34,923 nucleotides of DNA from the NCBI RefSeq assembly GCF_019303475.1, contig NZ_JABLSI010000048.1:1-34923 (forward strand), written 5' to 3'. Both the position numbers and the translations under genes were made by a program. This document shows, piece by piece, positions 9,381 through 17,348 of the stretch. The notes under the pieces were generated by a model. It was given only the letters and a program-made list of their open reading frames with translations, was not told the DNA's origin and searched no databases. Each line of letters begins with the position of its first letter. The stretch's first letter is position 1. The stretch comes from Streptomyces sp. JJ38. Its GTDB lineage: Bacteria > Actinomycetota > Actinomycetes > Streptomycetales > Streptomycetaceae.

Positions 9381-10285
9381 GGGTCATGAGCACGCGCAAG
9401 CACACCGCCCTGCCCAAAGCCCGCACGCTCATCGAGGCGCTGCCCTGGCTCACCCGGCACCACGGCAAGACCGTCGTCATCAAGTTCGGCGGCAACGCCA
9501 TGGTGGACGAGGAGCTGAAGGCCGCGTTCGCGCAGGACGTCGTCTTCCTGCGGCACGCGGGGCTGCGTCCCGTCGTCGTCCACGGCGGCGGCCCGCAGAT
9601 CAGCGCCCAGCTCGACAAGCTGGGCCTCGCCTCCGAGTTCACCGCCGGGCTGCGGGTGACGACGCCCGAGACCATGGACGTCGTCCGCATGGTGCTGGCC
9701 GGGCAGGTGCAGCGCGAGCTGGTCGGTCTGCTGAACCGGCACGGGCCGCTGGCCGTCGGCATGACCGGCGAGGACGCGCACCTGATGACGGCGACCAAGC
9801 GCTGGGCCGACGTGGACGGGGAGCGGGTGGACATCGGCCGGGTCGGGGACGTGACGGCGGTCGAGCCCGGCGCCGTCCGGGCGCTGCTGGACGACGGCCG
9901 CATCCCGGTGATCTCGTCCGTGGCCCGCAGCGCGGACGACGATCACGTGTACAACGTCAACGCCGACACGGCCGCCGCCGCGCTCGCCGCGGCCCTGGGA
10001 GCCGAGACGCTCATGGTGCTCACCGATGTCGAGGGCCTGTACGCGGACTGGCCCCACAGCGACGACGTCATCAGCAAGCTCACCGTCAGCGAGCTGGAGA
10101 AGCTGCTGCCGGGGCTGGCCAGCGGCATGGTGCCCAAGATGGAGGGCTGCCTGCACGCGGTGCGCGGCGGGGTGCGGACCGCGCGTGTGATCGACGGCCG
10201 GGTCCAGCACGCCATCCTGCTGGAGATCTTCACCGACGAGGGAATCGGCACCATGGTGGTGCCGGACGAGGGGGAACCGACATGA
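9377..10285 (+). CDS. argB: Acetylglutamate kinase
   Basis: 302 residues from the ATG at 9377, which overlaps the argJ stop (ATGA); a second ATG at 9386 would give 299 residues and is an alternative. The enzyme phosphorylates N-acetylglutamate, often the arginine-inhibited step. Amino-acid-kinase features: KFGGNAMV (from Lys36), HGGGPQI (substrate loop), NVNADTAAAALA and LTDVEGLY for nucleotide binding, and SGMVPKMEGC. The N-terminal extension before KFGG is like the regulatory helix of arginine-sensitive hexameric forms (inference). Stop overlaps argD by 4 bases. Confidence 0.97.
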   Translation: MRVMSTRKHTALPKARTLIEALPWLTRHHGKTVVIKFGGNAMVDEELKAAFAQDVVFLRHAGLRPVVVHGGGPQISAQLDKLGLASEFTAGLRVTTPETMDVVRMVLAGQVQRELVGLLNRHGPLAVGMTGEDAHLMTATKRWADVDGERVDIGRVGDVTAVEPGAVRALLDDGRIPVISSVARSADDDHVYNVNADTAAAALAAALGAETLMVLTDVEGLYADWPHSDDVISKLTVSELEKLLPGLASGMVPKMEGCLHAVRGGVRTARVIDGRVQHAILLEIFTDEGIGTMVVPDEGEPT

Positions 10286-11502
10286 CGACCGAAGCGCCCG
10301 CCCACGGCAACGCCGCCCTCACCCGGCGCTGGCAGAGCGCGCTCATGGACAACTACGGCACTCCGCGCGTGCCGCTCACCCACGGCGAGGGCGCCCGGCT
10401 GTGGGACGCCGACGGCAAGGAGTACCTGGACTTCATCGGCGGCATCGCGGTGACCTCGCTCGGCACCGGCCACCCGGCCGTGGTGCGGGCCGTCTCCGAC
10501 CAGATCGCCACGCTCGGCCACGTCTCGAACCTGTTCATCTCCGAGCCTCCGGTCGCCCTGGCCGAGCGGCTGCTGGAGCTGGCGGGGCGGCCTGGGGCGG
10601 TGTACTTCTCCAACTCCGGCGCCGAGGCCGTGGAGGCGGCCATCAAGCTCGGGCGGCGCACCGGGCGCACGCACATGGTCGCCACGGAGGGCGGCTTCCA
10701 CGGCCGGACGATGGGCGCCCTCGCCCTGACCGGCCAGCCGAAGAAGCAGGACCCGTTCCGCCCGCTGCCCGGCGACGTCACGCACGTGCCCTACGGCGAC
10801 GTGGAGGCGCTGCGGGCCGCCGTCACCGAGGAGACGGCGCTGTTCGTGGTGGAGCCGGTCCAGGGCGAGAACGGCGTCGTCGTCCCGCCGGACGGTTACC
10901 TCGCCGCCGCCCGGGAGATCACCCGCGCGACCGGCACGCTGCTCGTCGTCGACGAGATCCAGACCGGCATCGGCCGCACCGGGCACTGGTTCGAGTGCCA
11001 GGCCCAGGGCGTCGAGCCGGACGTCATCACGCTGGCGAAGGGGCTCGGCGCGGGCATGCCCATCGGGGCGACACTCGCCTTCGGCGACGCCGCCGGGTTG
11101 CTGACGCCCGGTCAGCACGGCTCGACGTTCGGCGGCAACCCCGTGGCGTGCGCGGCCGGACTCGCGGTGCTGGACACCCTCGCGGCCGACGGGCTGCTCG
11201 ACCACGTGGGGCGAGTGGGTGCCCGACTCCGGGAGGGCGTCTGGGCGTTGGGGCACCCGTTGATCGACCGGGTCCGCGGCGCCGGACTGCTGCTGGGTAT
11301 CGTGCTCACCGAGCCCGTCGCCGCCCAGGTGCAGCAGTCGGCTCAGGACGCGGGATTCCTGGTGAACGCGGTCGCTCCGGACGTCATCCGACTGGCGCCT
11401 CCGCTGGTCATCTCGGAAGGCGAAGCGGACGCTCTGGTGCGGGCGCTTCCCGGCGTCCTCGACGCGGTCGATCCCGCGCGCCCAGCCCATACCGCCCGAT
11501 GA
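10282..11502 (+). CDS. argD: Acetylornithine aminotransferase
   Basis: 406 residues, PLP-dependent class III aminotransferase converting N-acetylglutamate semialdehyde to N-acetylornithine with glutamate as amino donor. The Schiff-base lysine is Lys253 in LAKGLGAGMPIGA, and the pyridine-nitrogen aspartate is Asp224 in VVDEIQTGIGRTG. The phosphate-binding loop includes SNSGAEAVEAA (110-120), and STFGGNPVACAA closes the site. ATGA overlap with argB. The next gene, argR, begins within or just past the argD end. Confidence 0.97.
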   Translation: MTTEAPAHGNAALTRRWQSALMDNYGTPRVPLTHGEGARLWDADGKEYLDFIGGIAVTSLGTGHPAVVRAVSDQIATLGHVSNLFISEPPVALAERLLELAGRPGAVYFSNSGAEAVEAAIKLGRRTGRTHMVATEGGFHGRTMGALALTGQPKKQDPFRPLPGDVTHVPYGDVEALRAAVTEETALFVVEPVQGENGVVVPPDGYLAAAREITRATGTLLVVDEIQTGIGRTGHWFECQAQGVEPDVITLAKGLGAGMPIGATLAFGDAAGLLTPGQHGSTFGGNPVACAAGLAVLDTLAADGLLDHVGRVGARLREGVWALGHPLIDRVRGAGLLLGIVLTEPVAAQVQQSAQDAGFLVNAVAPDVIRLAPPLVISEGEADALVRALPGVLDAVDPARPAHTAR

Positions 11503-11519
11503 GCCGGAGAGTGACGACG

Positions 11520-12047
11520 ATGACCGAGGAGCACCCAGGCGGACAGGCCGTGCCGCAGACGCGCACGGCGCGGCACCGCCGGATCGTGGACATCCTCGGT
11601 CGGCAGCCCGTGCGCTCCCAGAGCCAGCTGGCCAAGCTGCTCGCCGACGACGGGCTGTCCGTCACCCAGGCCACGCTCTCCCGCGACCTGGACGAGCTGG
11701 GGGCGGTGAAGATCCGCAACACCGGAGGGGAGCTGATCTACGCCGTTCCCGGTGAGGGCGGCGACCGCACGCCGCGCGCGCCGCTGGGGGAGTCCGCCAC
11801 CGAGGGCCGCATGGCCCGGCTGGCGGGGGAGCTGATGATCTCCGCGGAGGCCTCGGCCAACCTCGTCGTCCTGCGCACCCCGCCGGGCGCGGCCCAGTTC
11901 CTGGCGTCGGCCATCGACCAGGCGGGGGTGCACGAGATCATCGGCACGATCGCCGGTGACGACACGCTGCTGCTCATCAGCCGGGCTCCGGACGGCGGGC
12001 AGGCGCTCGCCGACCACCTGCTGAACCTGGCCGAGCGCCACCGCTGA
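11520..12047 (+). CDS. argR: Arginine repressor ArgR
   Basis: 175 residues from ATG 11520, which has GGAGAG (11506-11511) 8 bases upstream. In-frame ATG 11499 (overlapping the argD stop) and GTG 11511 are alternatives. The N-terminal winged HTH (about 18-66) contains SVTQATLSRDLDELG, the recognition segment. The C-terminal domain (about 95-175) ends in GTIAGDDTLLL, whose Asp147-Asp148 bind arginine at the hexamer interface. Arginine-bound ArgR hexamers bind ARG boxes; candidate sites lie before argC and argG here. Being last in the operon it represses, it should be autoregulated. Confidence 0.97.
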   Translation: MTEEHPGGQAVPQTRTARHRRIVDILGRQPVRSQSQLAKLLADDGLSVTQATLSRDLDELGAVKIRNTGGELIYAVPGEGGDRTPRAPLGESATEGRMARLAGELMISAEASANLVVLRTPPGAAQFLASAIDQAGVHEIIGTIAGDDTLLLISRAPDGGQALADHLLNLAERHR

Positions 12048-12221
12048 GCGCGCGGGCCGCCGGGCTGGGCTGGTGCTCCGGGCGGGCGGGAATCCGGGTG
12101 ACGCCGGGCGGGCGGCGGTCGATGACCGGGTCGTCGTCCCGCCGATGCCCACGCCGAGGAGTGCGTCCCATGCCGCGTCGCCACACCATCCCCGCCCTCT
12201 TCCCCGCCGCCCGGTTGCGCG
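12048..12221. other. Gap between argR and the RidA relic
   Basis: No coding region or convincing hairpin was found. It may contain the eroded front part of the RidA-type gene whose end is recognisable from 12222. Confidence 0.3.
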
Positions 12222-12370
12222 CACGCCGCCGTCGACCTGTGCGCCGTCTGGGACGAGGTACGGGCCTCCGGGCTGTCCGTCGGGCCGCACGCCTGACCCT
12301 GCTCGGGATCTCCCGCCTGGGCTACCCCGGCCGGCTCGTCGAGATCACCGCGGTGGCGACGGTGCCCTGA
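12222..12370 (+). pseudogene. Frameshifted C-terminal relic of a RidA (YjgF/UK114) family gene
   Basis: Two frames together read like the end of a RidA-type protein. The frame from 12222 gives HAAVDLCAVWDEVRASGLSV and stops at TGA 12294-12296. The frame from about 12281 gives ARLTLLGISRLGYPGRLVEI, then TAVATVP and TGA 12368-12370. The second piece matches the family end (LGYPG-LVEI-AVA). The switch point lies near 12280. No convincing N-terminal half precedes it, so both truncation and frameshift are likely. RidA proteins hydrolyse reactive enamines/imines. A sequencing error could explain the frameshift but not the missing front. Confidence 0.5.
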
Positions 12371-12373
12371 GTG

Positions 12374-12967
12374 CTACGCCGGGGGCGGCATCGGCGGCAG
12401 GGGCAGCGGGAGCCCGGGCAGCCCGTCCATGCTCGTGGCGACGTCCGGCTTCTTGTGGAAGTAGGCGTCCAGGCTCTCCTGCGTCTCCCGCTCGAACCGG
12501 GAGGCGTGCAGCGGGCGGTCCTCGTCGTAGGTCATGAACGGCACGGCGTATCCGCAGGTGTCGCGTATCTGCTCGGCCGTGACGACGATGACGGCCCGCA
12601 GCCCGTGCCGCGTGCCGTCGATGTCCGGGAAGTGGGTCAGCAGCTCCGGGAAGCGCGGGTCGTCGCGGAAGACGGGCTCGCCGCGGCCGTGCACGCGCAC
12701 GATGTTCGGCGGCCCGGAGAACGCGCACCACATCAGCGTGACGCGGCCGTTCTCCCGCAGGTGGGCGATGGTCTCGGCGTTGCTGCCGGCGAAGTCCAGG
12801 TAGGCGAGGGTGTGTTCGTCCAGGACGGCGAGCGAGCCGCGCAGGCCCTTCGGTGACAGGTTGATCGTGCCGTCGCCGGACAGCGGGGCGGTGGCGGTGA
12901 AGAAGACGGGCTGCTCCTCGATGAAGGTGCGCAGTCGGCCGTCGATGTGTTCATGGCTCTTTCCCAT
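12374..12967 (-). CDS. Pyridoxamine 5'-phosphate oxidase-like (FMN-binding split barrel) protein
   Basis: 197 residues from the ATG at 12967 (MGKSHEHIDGRL); an in-frame ATG at 12979 would add four residues. Split-barrel features: VFFTATAPLSGDGTINLSPK near the N-terminus, LDEHTLAYLDFAGSNAETIA, and RVTLMWCAFSGPPNIVRVHG, the usual pattern of this Streptomyces family. The C-terminus is Pro/Leu-rich. Members bind FMN or F420 and reduce or oxidise small molecules; nothing shows true PNP oxidase activity. It is convergent with the RidA relic (3-base gap) and divergent from the DUF488 gene. Confidence 0.88.
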   Translation of the reverse strand: MGKSHEHIDGRLRTFIEEQPVFFTATAPLSGDGTINLSPKGLRGSLAVLDEHTLAYLDFAGSNAETIAHLRENGRVTLMWCAFSGPPNIVRVHGRGEPVFRDDPRFPELLTHFPDIDGTRHGLRAVIVVTAEQIRDTCGYAVPFMTYDEDRPLHASRFERETQESLDAYFHKKPDVATSMDGLPGLPLPLPPMPPPA

Positions 12968-12980
12968 GGTGATCACCATG
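12965..12980. promoter_or_regulatory. 16-bp perfect palindrome over the start of the split-barrel gene
   Basis: CATGGTGATCACCATG is its own reverse complement and carries both candidate start codons of the minus-strand gene (12967 and 12979). On the minus strand its first half gives CATGGT 7 bases before ATG 12967, the place of a leaderless -10 element. It could be an operator or chance. Confidence 0.3.
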
Positions 12981-13029
12981 CCACCCCGCGCGCGTGCGCG
13001 GACCGGCGCGGTGGCGCACGATGGCGGTC

Positions 13030-13395
13030 ATGGGGACGGTTGAGGTGCGGGTGCGGCGGGTGTACGAGACGCCCGGGGCGGACGACGGCAAGCGCGTGCT
13101 GGTCGACCGCCTGTGGCCGCGCGGCCTGTCCCGTCAGGCGGCGGCCCTGGACGCCTGGGCGAAGGACGTCGCGCCCTCGGACGGGCTGCGCCGCCGGTAC
13201 GGCCACGACCCCGAGCGCTATGCGGACTTCGTCCGGGACTACCGCGCCGAGCTGCGCGAGCCCGAGTGCCGGGAGGCCGTCGAGCGGCTGCGGGAGCTGG
13301 CCGGCGGCTCCCGGCTGACGCTGCTGACGGCCACCCGGGACGTGGCGCGGAGCCATGTCCCGGTGCTGCTGGAGGCCCTGCGAGAGCCCAGCTGA
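13030..13395 (+). CDS. DUF488 (YeaO-like) family protein
   Basis: 121 residues from ATG 13030 (MGTVEVRVRRVYE); ATG 13021 is an alternative. Conserved family segments are RVYETPGADDGKRVLVDRLW followed by PRG, the W-x-KDVAPSDGLRRRYGHDP region and LTLLTATRD near the end. The biochemical role of the family is unknown to me. CACGAT seven bases before the ATG may be a leaderless -10 element. It lies 85 bases before argG but that gap contains the argG promoter, so co-regulation with arginine genes is not implied. Confidence 0.88.
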   Translation: MGTVEVRVRRVYETPGADDGKRVLVDRLWPRGLSRQAAALDAWAKDVAPSDGLRRRYGHDPERYADFVRDYRAELREPECREAVERLRELAGGSRLTLLTATRDVARSHVPVLLEALREPS

Positions 13396-13415
13396 CCTGC
13401 GGTGACGTGGGTGCG

Positions 13416-13472
13416 TTGACGAACCATGCAGAGGAGTGCATACTTATACCAGTCGCCGTATGGATCGTTAGG
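13416..13472 (+). promoter_or_regulatory. argG promoter with two ARG-box-like sites
   Basis: TTGACG (13416-13421), 17 bases, CATACT (13439-13444) is a plausible promoter. Two 18-base ARG-box-like sites follow: 13435-13452 (TGCAT, ACTT, ATACC) and 13455-13472 (CGTAT, GGAT, CGTTA), 2 bases apart. The TGCAT and CGTAT half-sites are 20 bases apart start to start, exactly as before argC. The second box reaches the GGAG ribosome binding site (13471-13474), so ArgR would block the -10 region and initiation zone. A separate inverted repeat ATGCA-N6-TGCAT spans 13426-13441. Confidence 0.7.
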
Positions 13473-13480
13473 AGACCCCC

Positions 13481-14677
13481 GTGACCGAGCGCGTCGTACT
13501 CGCCTATTCCGGCGGCCTGGACACCTCCGTCTGCATCGGATGGATCGCGGAGGAGACCGGGGCCGAGGTCATCGCCGTCGCCGTGGACGTCGGCCAGGGC
13601 GGCGAGGATCTGGACGTCATCCGCAAGCGCGCGCTCGCCTGCGGGGCCGTCGAGGCGGAGGTCGCCGACGCCAAGGACGAGTTCGCCGACGAGTACTGCC
13701 TCCCGGCCGTCAAGGCGAACGCCCTCTACATGGACCGCTACCCGCTCGTCTCGGCATTGTCCCGGCCCGTCATCGTCAAGCACCTGGTGGCCGCGGCCCG
13801 CAAGCACGGCGCCACGACGGTCGCCCACGGCTGCACCGGCAAGGGCAACGACCAGGTGCGGTTCGAGGCCGGCATCTCCTCCCTCGCCCCCGACCTGAAG
13901 TGCATCGCCCCCGTGCGGGACTACGCGATGACCCGGGACAAGGCCATCGCCTTCTGCGAGGAGAAGAACCTCCCGATCGCGACGACGAAGAAGTCGCCGT
14001 ACTCCATCGACCAGAACGTCTTCGGCCGGGCCGTCGAGACCGGCTTCCTCGAGGACATCTGGAACGCCCCGATCGAGGACGTCTACGAGTACACCGAGAA
14101 CCCCGCCGCGGCCCGGGAGGCCGACGAGGTCGTCATCACCTTCAAGGAGGGTGTGCCGGTCGCGGTCGACGGGAAGCCCGTCACCGTCCTGCAGGCGATC
14201 CAGCAGCTCAACGAGCGGGCCGGGGCCCAGGGGATCGGCCGGATCGACATGGTCGAGGACCGGCTGGTCGGCATCAAGTCGCGGGAGGTCTACGAGGCCC
14301 CCGGCGCGATCGCGCTGATCACCGCCCACCAGGAGCTGGAGAACGTCACCGTCGAGCGGGAGCTGGCGCGCTACAAGCGGCAGGTCGAGCAGCGCTGGGG
14401 CGAGCTGGTCTACGACGGCCTGTGGTTCTCGCCGCTCAAGCGGGCGCTGGACGGCTTCGTCGACGAGGCCAACGCGCACGTCAGCGGTGACATCCGGATG
14501 ACGCTGCACGGGGGCCGGGCCGTCGTCACCGGCCGGCGGTCGGAGGCGTCCCTGTACGACTTCAACCTCGCCACCTACGACACCGGCGACACCTTCGACC
14601 AGTCCCTGTCCAAGGGCTTCATCGAGCTCTTCGGCATGTCGAGCAAGATCGCGGCCAAGCGGGACCTCGCGCAGTAA
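13481..14677 (+). CDS. argG: Argininosuccinate synthase
   Basis: 398 residues. It condenses citrulline and aspartate with ATP (AMP + PPi released). The PP-loop AYSGGLDTS is at 8-16; HGCTGKGNDQVRFE and SIDQNVFGRAVE are family motifs around the substrate site. GTG start with GGAG 7-10 bases upstream. It is a separate transcription unit from argCJBDR, with its own ARG-box promoter. A strong hairpin separates it from argH. Confidence 0.98.
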   Translation: MTERVVLAYSGGLDTSVCIGWIAEETGAEVIAVAVDVGQGGEDLDVIRKRALACGAVEAEVADAKDEFADEYCLPAVKANALYMDRYPLVSALSRPVIVKHLVAAARKHGATTVAHGCTGKGNDQVRFEAGISSLAPDLKCIAPVRDYAMTRDKAIAFCEEKNLPIATTKKSPYSIDQNVFGRAVETGFLEDIWNAPIEDVYEYTENPAAAREADEVVITFKEGVPVAVDGKPVTVLQAIQQLNERAGAQGIGRIDMVEDRLVGIKSREVYEAPGAIALITAHQELENVTVERELARYKRQVEQRWGELVYDGLWFSPLKRALDGFVDEANAHVSGDIRMTLHGGRAVVTGRRSEASLYDFNLATYDTGDTFDQSLSKGFIELFGMSSKIAAKRDLAQ

Positions 14678-14712
14678 CCTGCGCCCACCCCTCCCGGGGC
14701 AGCAGCACCGAG

Positions 14713-14747
14713 GCCGCCGTCCCGCCCACCCCGGGCGGGACGGCGGC
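14713..14747 (+). terminator. Perfect 15-bp hairpin between argG and argH
   Basis: Arms 14713-14727 and 14733-14747 pair perfectly over 15 bases with a 5-base loop (ACCCC). No U-tract follows. It should end most argG transcripts, so argH would need leaky read-through or its own promoter in the 33 bases between the hairpin and its ATG. Confidence 0.75.
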
Positions 14748-14780
14748 CCGCATGAGTACGGACGACGAGGAGCGGAACGG

Positions 14781-16226
14781 ATGACCAACGGAGTCGAGCA
14801 GGGCGCGGACGGCGGCGACGTGCGGCTGTGGGGCGGGCGCTTCGCCGACGGCCCCTCCGAGGCACTGGCCAGGCTCAGCGCGTCCGTCCACTTCGACTGG
14901 CGGCTCGCCCCCTACGACATCGCCGGCTCCCGCGCCCACGCCCGCGTCCTGAACCGGGCCGGGCTGCTGACCGCCGAGGAGCTGGAGCGCATGCTCGCGG
15001 GCCTGGACCGGCTGGAGTCCGACGTCGCTGACGGCTCCTTCACCGGCACCGTCGCCGACGAGGACGTGCACACCGCCCTCGAGCGCGGCCTGCTGGAGCG
15101 GCTCGGGCCCGACCTGGGCGGCAAGCTGCGCGCCGGGCGCTCCCGCAACGACCAGGTGGCCACGCTCTTCCGGATGTACCTGCGGGACCACGCCCGGATC
15201 ATCGGCGGCCTGCTCACCGACCTCCAGGAAGCGCTGACCGGGCTCGCGGAGGCGCACCCGGACGTCGCGATGCCCGGGCGCACCCACCTCCAGCACGCCC
15301 AGCCCGTGCTCTTCGCCCACCACGTGCTGGCGCACGTCCAGGCGCTGGGCCGGAACGCGGAGCGGCTGCGGCAGTGGGACGAGCGCACCGCCGTCTCCCC
15401 CTACGGCTCCGGCGCGCTGGCCGGCTCCTCGCTCGGTCTCGACCCGCAGGCCGTCGCCGCCGACCTCGGCTTCGAGCACGGCTCGGCGGCCAACTCGATC
15501 GATGGCACGGCCTCCCGCGACTTCGTCGCCGAGTTCGCCTTCATCACCGCGATGATCGGCGTCGACCTGTCCCGGATCGCCGAGGAGGTCATCATCTGGA
15601 ACACGAAGGAGTTCTCCTTCGTGACCCTGCACGACGCCTTCTCGACCGGCTCCTCGATCATGCCGCAGAAGAAGAACCCCGACATCGCGGAGCTGGCCCG
15701 GGGCAAGTCCGGCCGGCTGATCGGCAACCTGACCGGGCTGCTGGCCACCCTGAAGGCCCTGCCGCTGGCCTACAACCGGGACCTGCAGGAGGACAAGGAG
15801 CCCGTCTTCGACTCCTGCGACCAGCTGGAGGTGCTGCTGCCCGCCTTCACCGGCATGATGGCCACGCTCACCGTCAACCGGGAGCGGATGGAGGAGCTGG
15901 CCCCGGCCGGGTTCTCCCTGGCCACCGACATCGCCGAGTGGCTCGTCCGGCAGGGCGTGCCGTTCCGTGTCGCGCACGATGTCGCGGGCGCCTGCGTCAA
16001 GGAGTGCGAGCGCACCGGCGTCGAGCTGGACGAGCTGACGGACGAGCAGTTCGCCGCGATCTCCCCGCACCTGACGCCCGAAGTCCGCGGCGTGCTCAAC
16101 GTGCCGGGCGCGCTCGCGTCCCGCAGCGGCCGGGGTGGCACCGCGCCGTCCGCCGTGGCGGCGCAGCTCGCCGAGGTGAAGGCCGATCTGGTGAAGCAGC
16201 GGGAGTGGGCGAGCGCCAAGGGGTGA
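14781..16226 (+). CDS. argH: Argininosuccinate lyase
   Basis: 481 residues. It splits argininosuccinate into arginine and fumarate, the last step. The fumarase/aspartase superfamily signature GSSIMPQKKNPD is at 290-301 (catalytic Ser about 291), His169 in GRTHLQHAQPV is the other catalytic residue, and AGRSRNDQVAT (118-128) is the conserved first region. A GAGGAG ribosome binding site precedes ATG 14781. It follows argG across a hairpin; no ARG box is evident in the 103-base gap. Confidence 0.98.
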   Translation: MTNGVEQGADGGDVRLWGGRFADGPSEALARLSASVHFDWRLAPYDIAGSRAHARVLNRAGLLTAEELERMLAGLDRLESDVADGSFTGTVADEDVHTALERGLLERLGPDLGGKLRAGRSRNDQVATLFRMYLRDHARIIGGLLTDLQEALTGLAEAHPDVAMPGRTHLQHAQPVLFAHHVLAHVQALGRNAERLRQWDERTAVSPYGSGALAGSSLGLDPQAVAADLGFEHGSAANSIDGTASRDFVAEFAFITAMIGVDLSRIAEEVIIWNTKEFSFVTLHDAFSTGSSIMPQKKNPDIAELARGKSGRLIGNLTGLLATLKALPLAYNRDLQEDKEPVFDSCDQLEVLLPAFTGMMATLTVNRERMEELAPAGFSLATDIAEWLVRQGVPFRVAHDVAGACVKECERTGVELDELTDEQFAAISPHLTPEVRGVLNVPGALASRSGRGGTAPSAVAAQLAEVKADLVKQREWASAKG

Positions 16227-16243
16227 GCTCGGCGCGGCGTGGG

Positions 16244-16249
16244 TACGGT
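16244..16249 (+). promoter_or_regulatory. -10 element of the aldo/keto reductase gene
   Basis: TACGGT matches TANNNT; transcription would start near 16256, giving a leader of about 35 bases with AGGGAG (16279-16284) as ribosome binding site. The -35 region is not recognisable. Confidence 0.35.
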
Positions 16250-16290
16250 GGTCATCCCGACCGCCGCCCGGACCGCGCAGGGAGCCCGCG

Positions 16291-17262
16291 ATGCCGTTCG
16301 CCCGCCTGGCCACCGCGACCACACCGACCGCCCACATCGGGCTCGGGCTGGCCGCGGTCGGCCGCCCCGGCTACCTGAACCTCGGCCGGGACGAGGACCT
16401 CCCGGCCGAGCGCAGCGTGGACGCCCTGCGCGAGCGCACCCACCAGCTGCTGGACGCCGCGTACGCCCAGGGCGTGCGCTACATCGACGCCGCCCGCTCC
16501 TACGGGCGCGCCGAGGAGTTCCTCGGCCAGTGGCTGGACGCCCACCCGCAGGCCGAGGACCTGGTCATCGGCAGCAAGTGGGGCTACGCCTACACCGCCA
16601 ACTGGCGCACCCGGGCCGACGTGCACGAGGTCAAGGAACACACGGTCGCCATGTACGAGACGCAGCGCGCGGAGACCCGCGCCCTGCTCGGCGACCATCT
16701 GGACCTCTACCAGATCCACTCCCTCACCCCCGAGAGCCCGGCCCTGACGGACCGCCGGCTGCACGAGCACCTGGCCCGGCTCGCGGAGGAGGGCGTCTCC
16801 GTGGGCTTCTCGACCAGCGGGCCCGCGCAGGCCGAGACGATCCGGGCCGCGCTGGACGTCAAGGTCGCCGGGCTGCCGCTGTTCCGCTCGGTGCAGGCCA
16901 CGTACAACCTGCTGGAGACGTCGGCGGGCCCGGCCCTCGTCGAGGCGCACGACGCCGGGCTCACGGTGATCGTCAAGGAGGCCATGGCCAACGGGCGGCT
17001 GGCCGGGCCGCACGCGCCGCCGGTCCTGCGCCGGGTCGCGGAGGAGGCCGGTACCACCTGTGACGCCCTGGCCCTCGCCGCCGTGCTCGGCCGCCCCTGG
17101 GCGTTCGTCGTCCTCTCCGGCGCCGCCACCGCCGAGCAGCTGTTCACCAACCTGCACGCGGTCGCCGTCGACCTGGACGCGGAGCAGGAGGCGCAGCTGG
17201 AGGAGCTGATCGAGGAGCCCGAGGCCTACTGGCGGCAGCGCTCCGAACTGCCCTGGAGCTAA
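16291..17262 (+). CDS. Aldo/keto reductase
   Basis: 323 residues, a TIM-barrel NADPH-dependent reductase. The catalytic tetrad is visible: Asp66 and Tyr71 in YIDAARSYGRAEEFLGQWL, Lys96 in GSKWGY, His143 in YQIHSLTPES. The C-terminal part (VVLSGAATAEQLFTNLHAV) is the cofactor-binding end of the barrel. The family reduces aldehydes and ketones; the substrate is unknown. It follows argH by 64 bases with a possible promoter between, so it is probably separate from arginine synthesis. Confidence 0.93.
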   Translation: MPFARLATATTPTAHIGLGLAAVGRPGYLNLGRDEDLPAERSVDALRERTHQLLDAAYAQGVRYIDAARSYGRAEEFLGQWLDAHPQAEDLVIGSKWGYAYTANWRTRADVHEVKEHTVAMYETQRAETRALLGDHLDLYQIHSLTPESPALTDRRLHEHLARLAEEGVSVGFSTSGPAQAETIRAALDVKVAGLPLFRSVQATYNLLETSAGPALVEAHDAGLTVIVKEAMANGRLAGPHAPPVLRRVAEEAGTTCDALALAAVLGRPWAFVVLSGAATAEQLFTNLHAVAVDLDAEQEAQLEELIEEPEAYWRQRSELPWS

Positions 17263-17306
17263 TTCCCGGCGTCCCTGCCCCCCCCGGAGCAGGAGACGAG
17301 TGCGTT

Positions 17307-17342
17307 CCAGATGAGACATGAATGTCTCATCTGGACTATCAT
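17307..17342 (+). promoter_or_regulatory. TetR operator (28-bp inverted repeat) and leaderless -10 element
   Basis: Arms 17307-17318 (CCAGATGAGACA) and 17323-17334 (TGTCTCATCTGG) are perfectly complementary over 12 bases around TGAA. The -10 TATCAT is at 17337-17342, 6 bases before ATG 17349, so the mRNA is probably leaderless. A -35-like GAGACA (17313-17318) lies inside the operator. A further half-site copy, GTCTCAT (17344-17350), overlaps the start codon. The geometry fits autorepression by the downstream TetR protein. Confidence 0.75.
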
Positions 17343-17348
17343 CGTCTC

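Noticed and set aside
12073..12537. A 154-codon plus-strand frame between argR and the split-barrel gene
   Set aside because: It runs antisense into the split-barrel gene and has no family pattern; only the RidA-like pieces in the other two frames are meaningful.
14083..14277. Short minus-strand frames inside argG, argH and the other arg genes
   Set aside because: All lie antisense to enzymes with clear catalytic motifs and have no supporting start signals.
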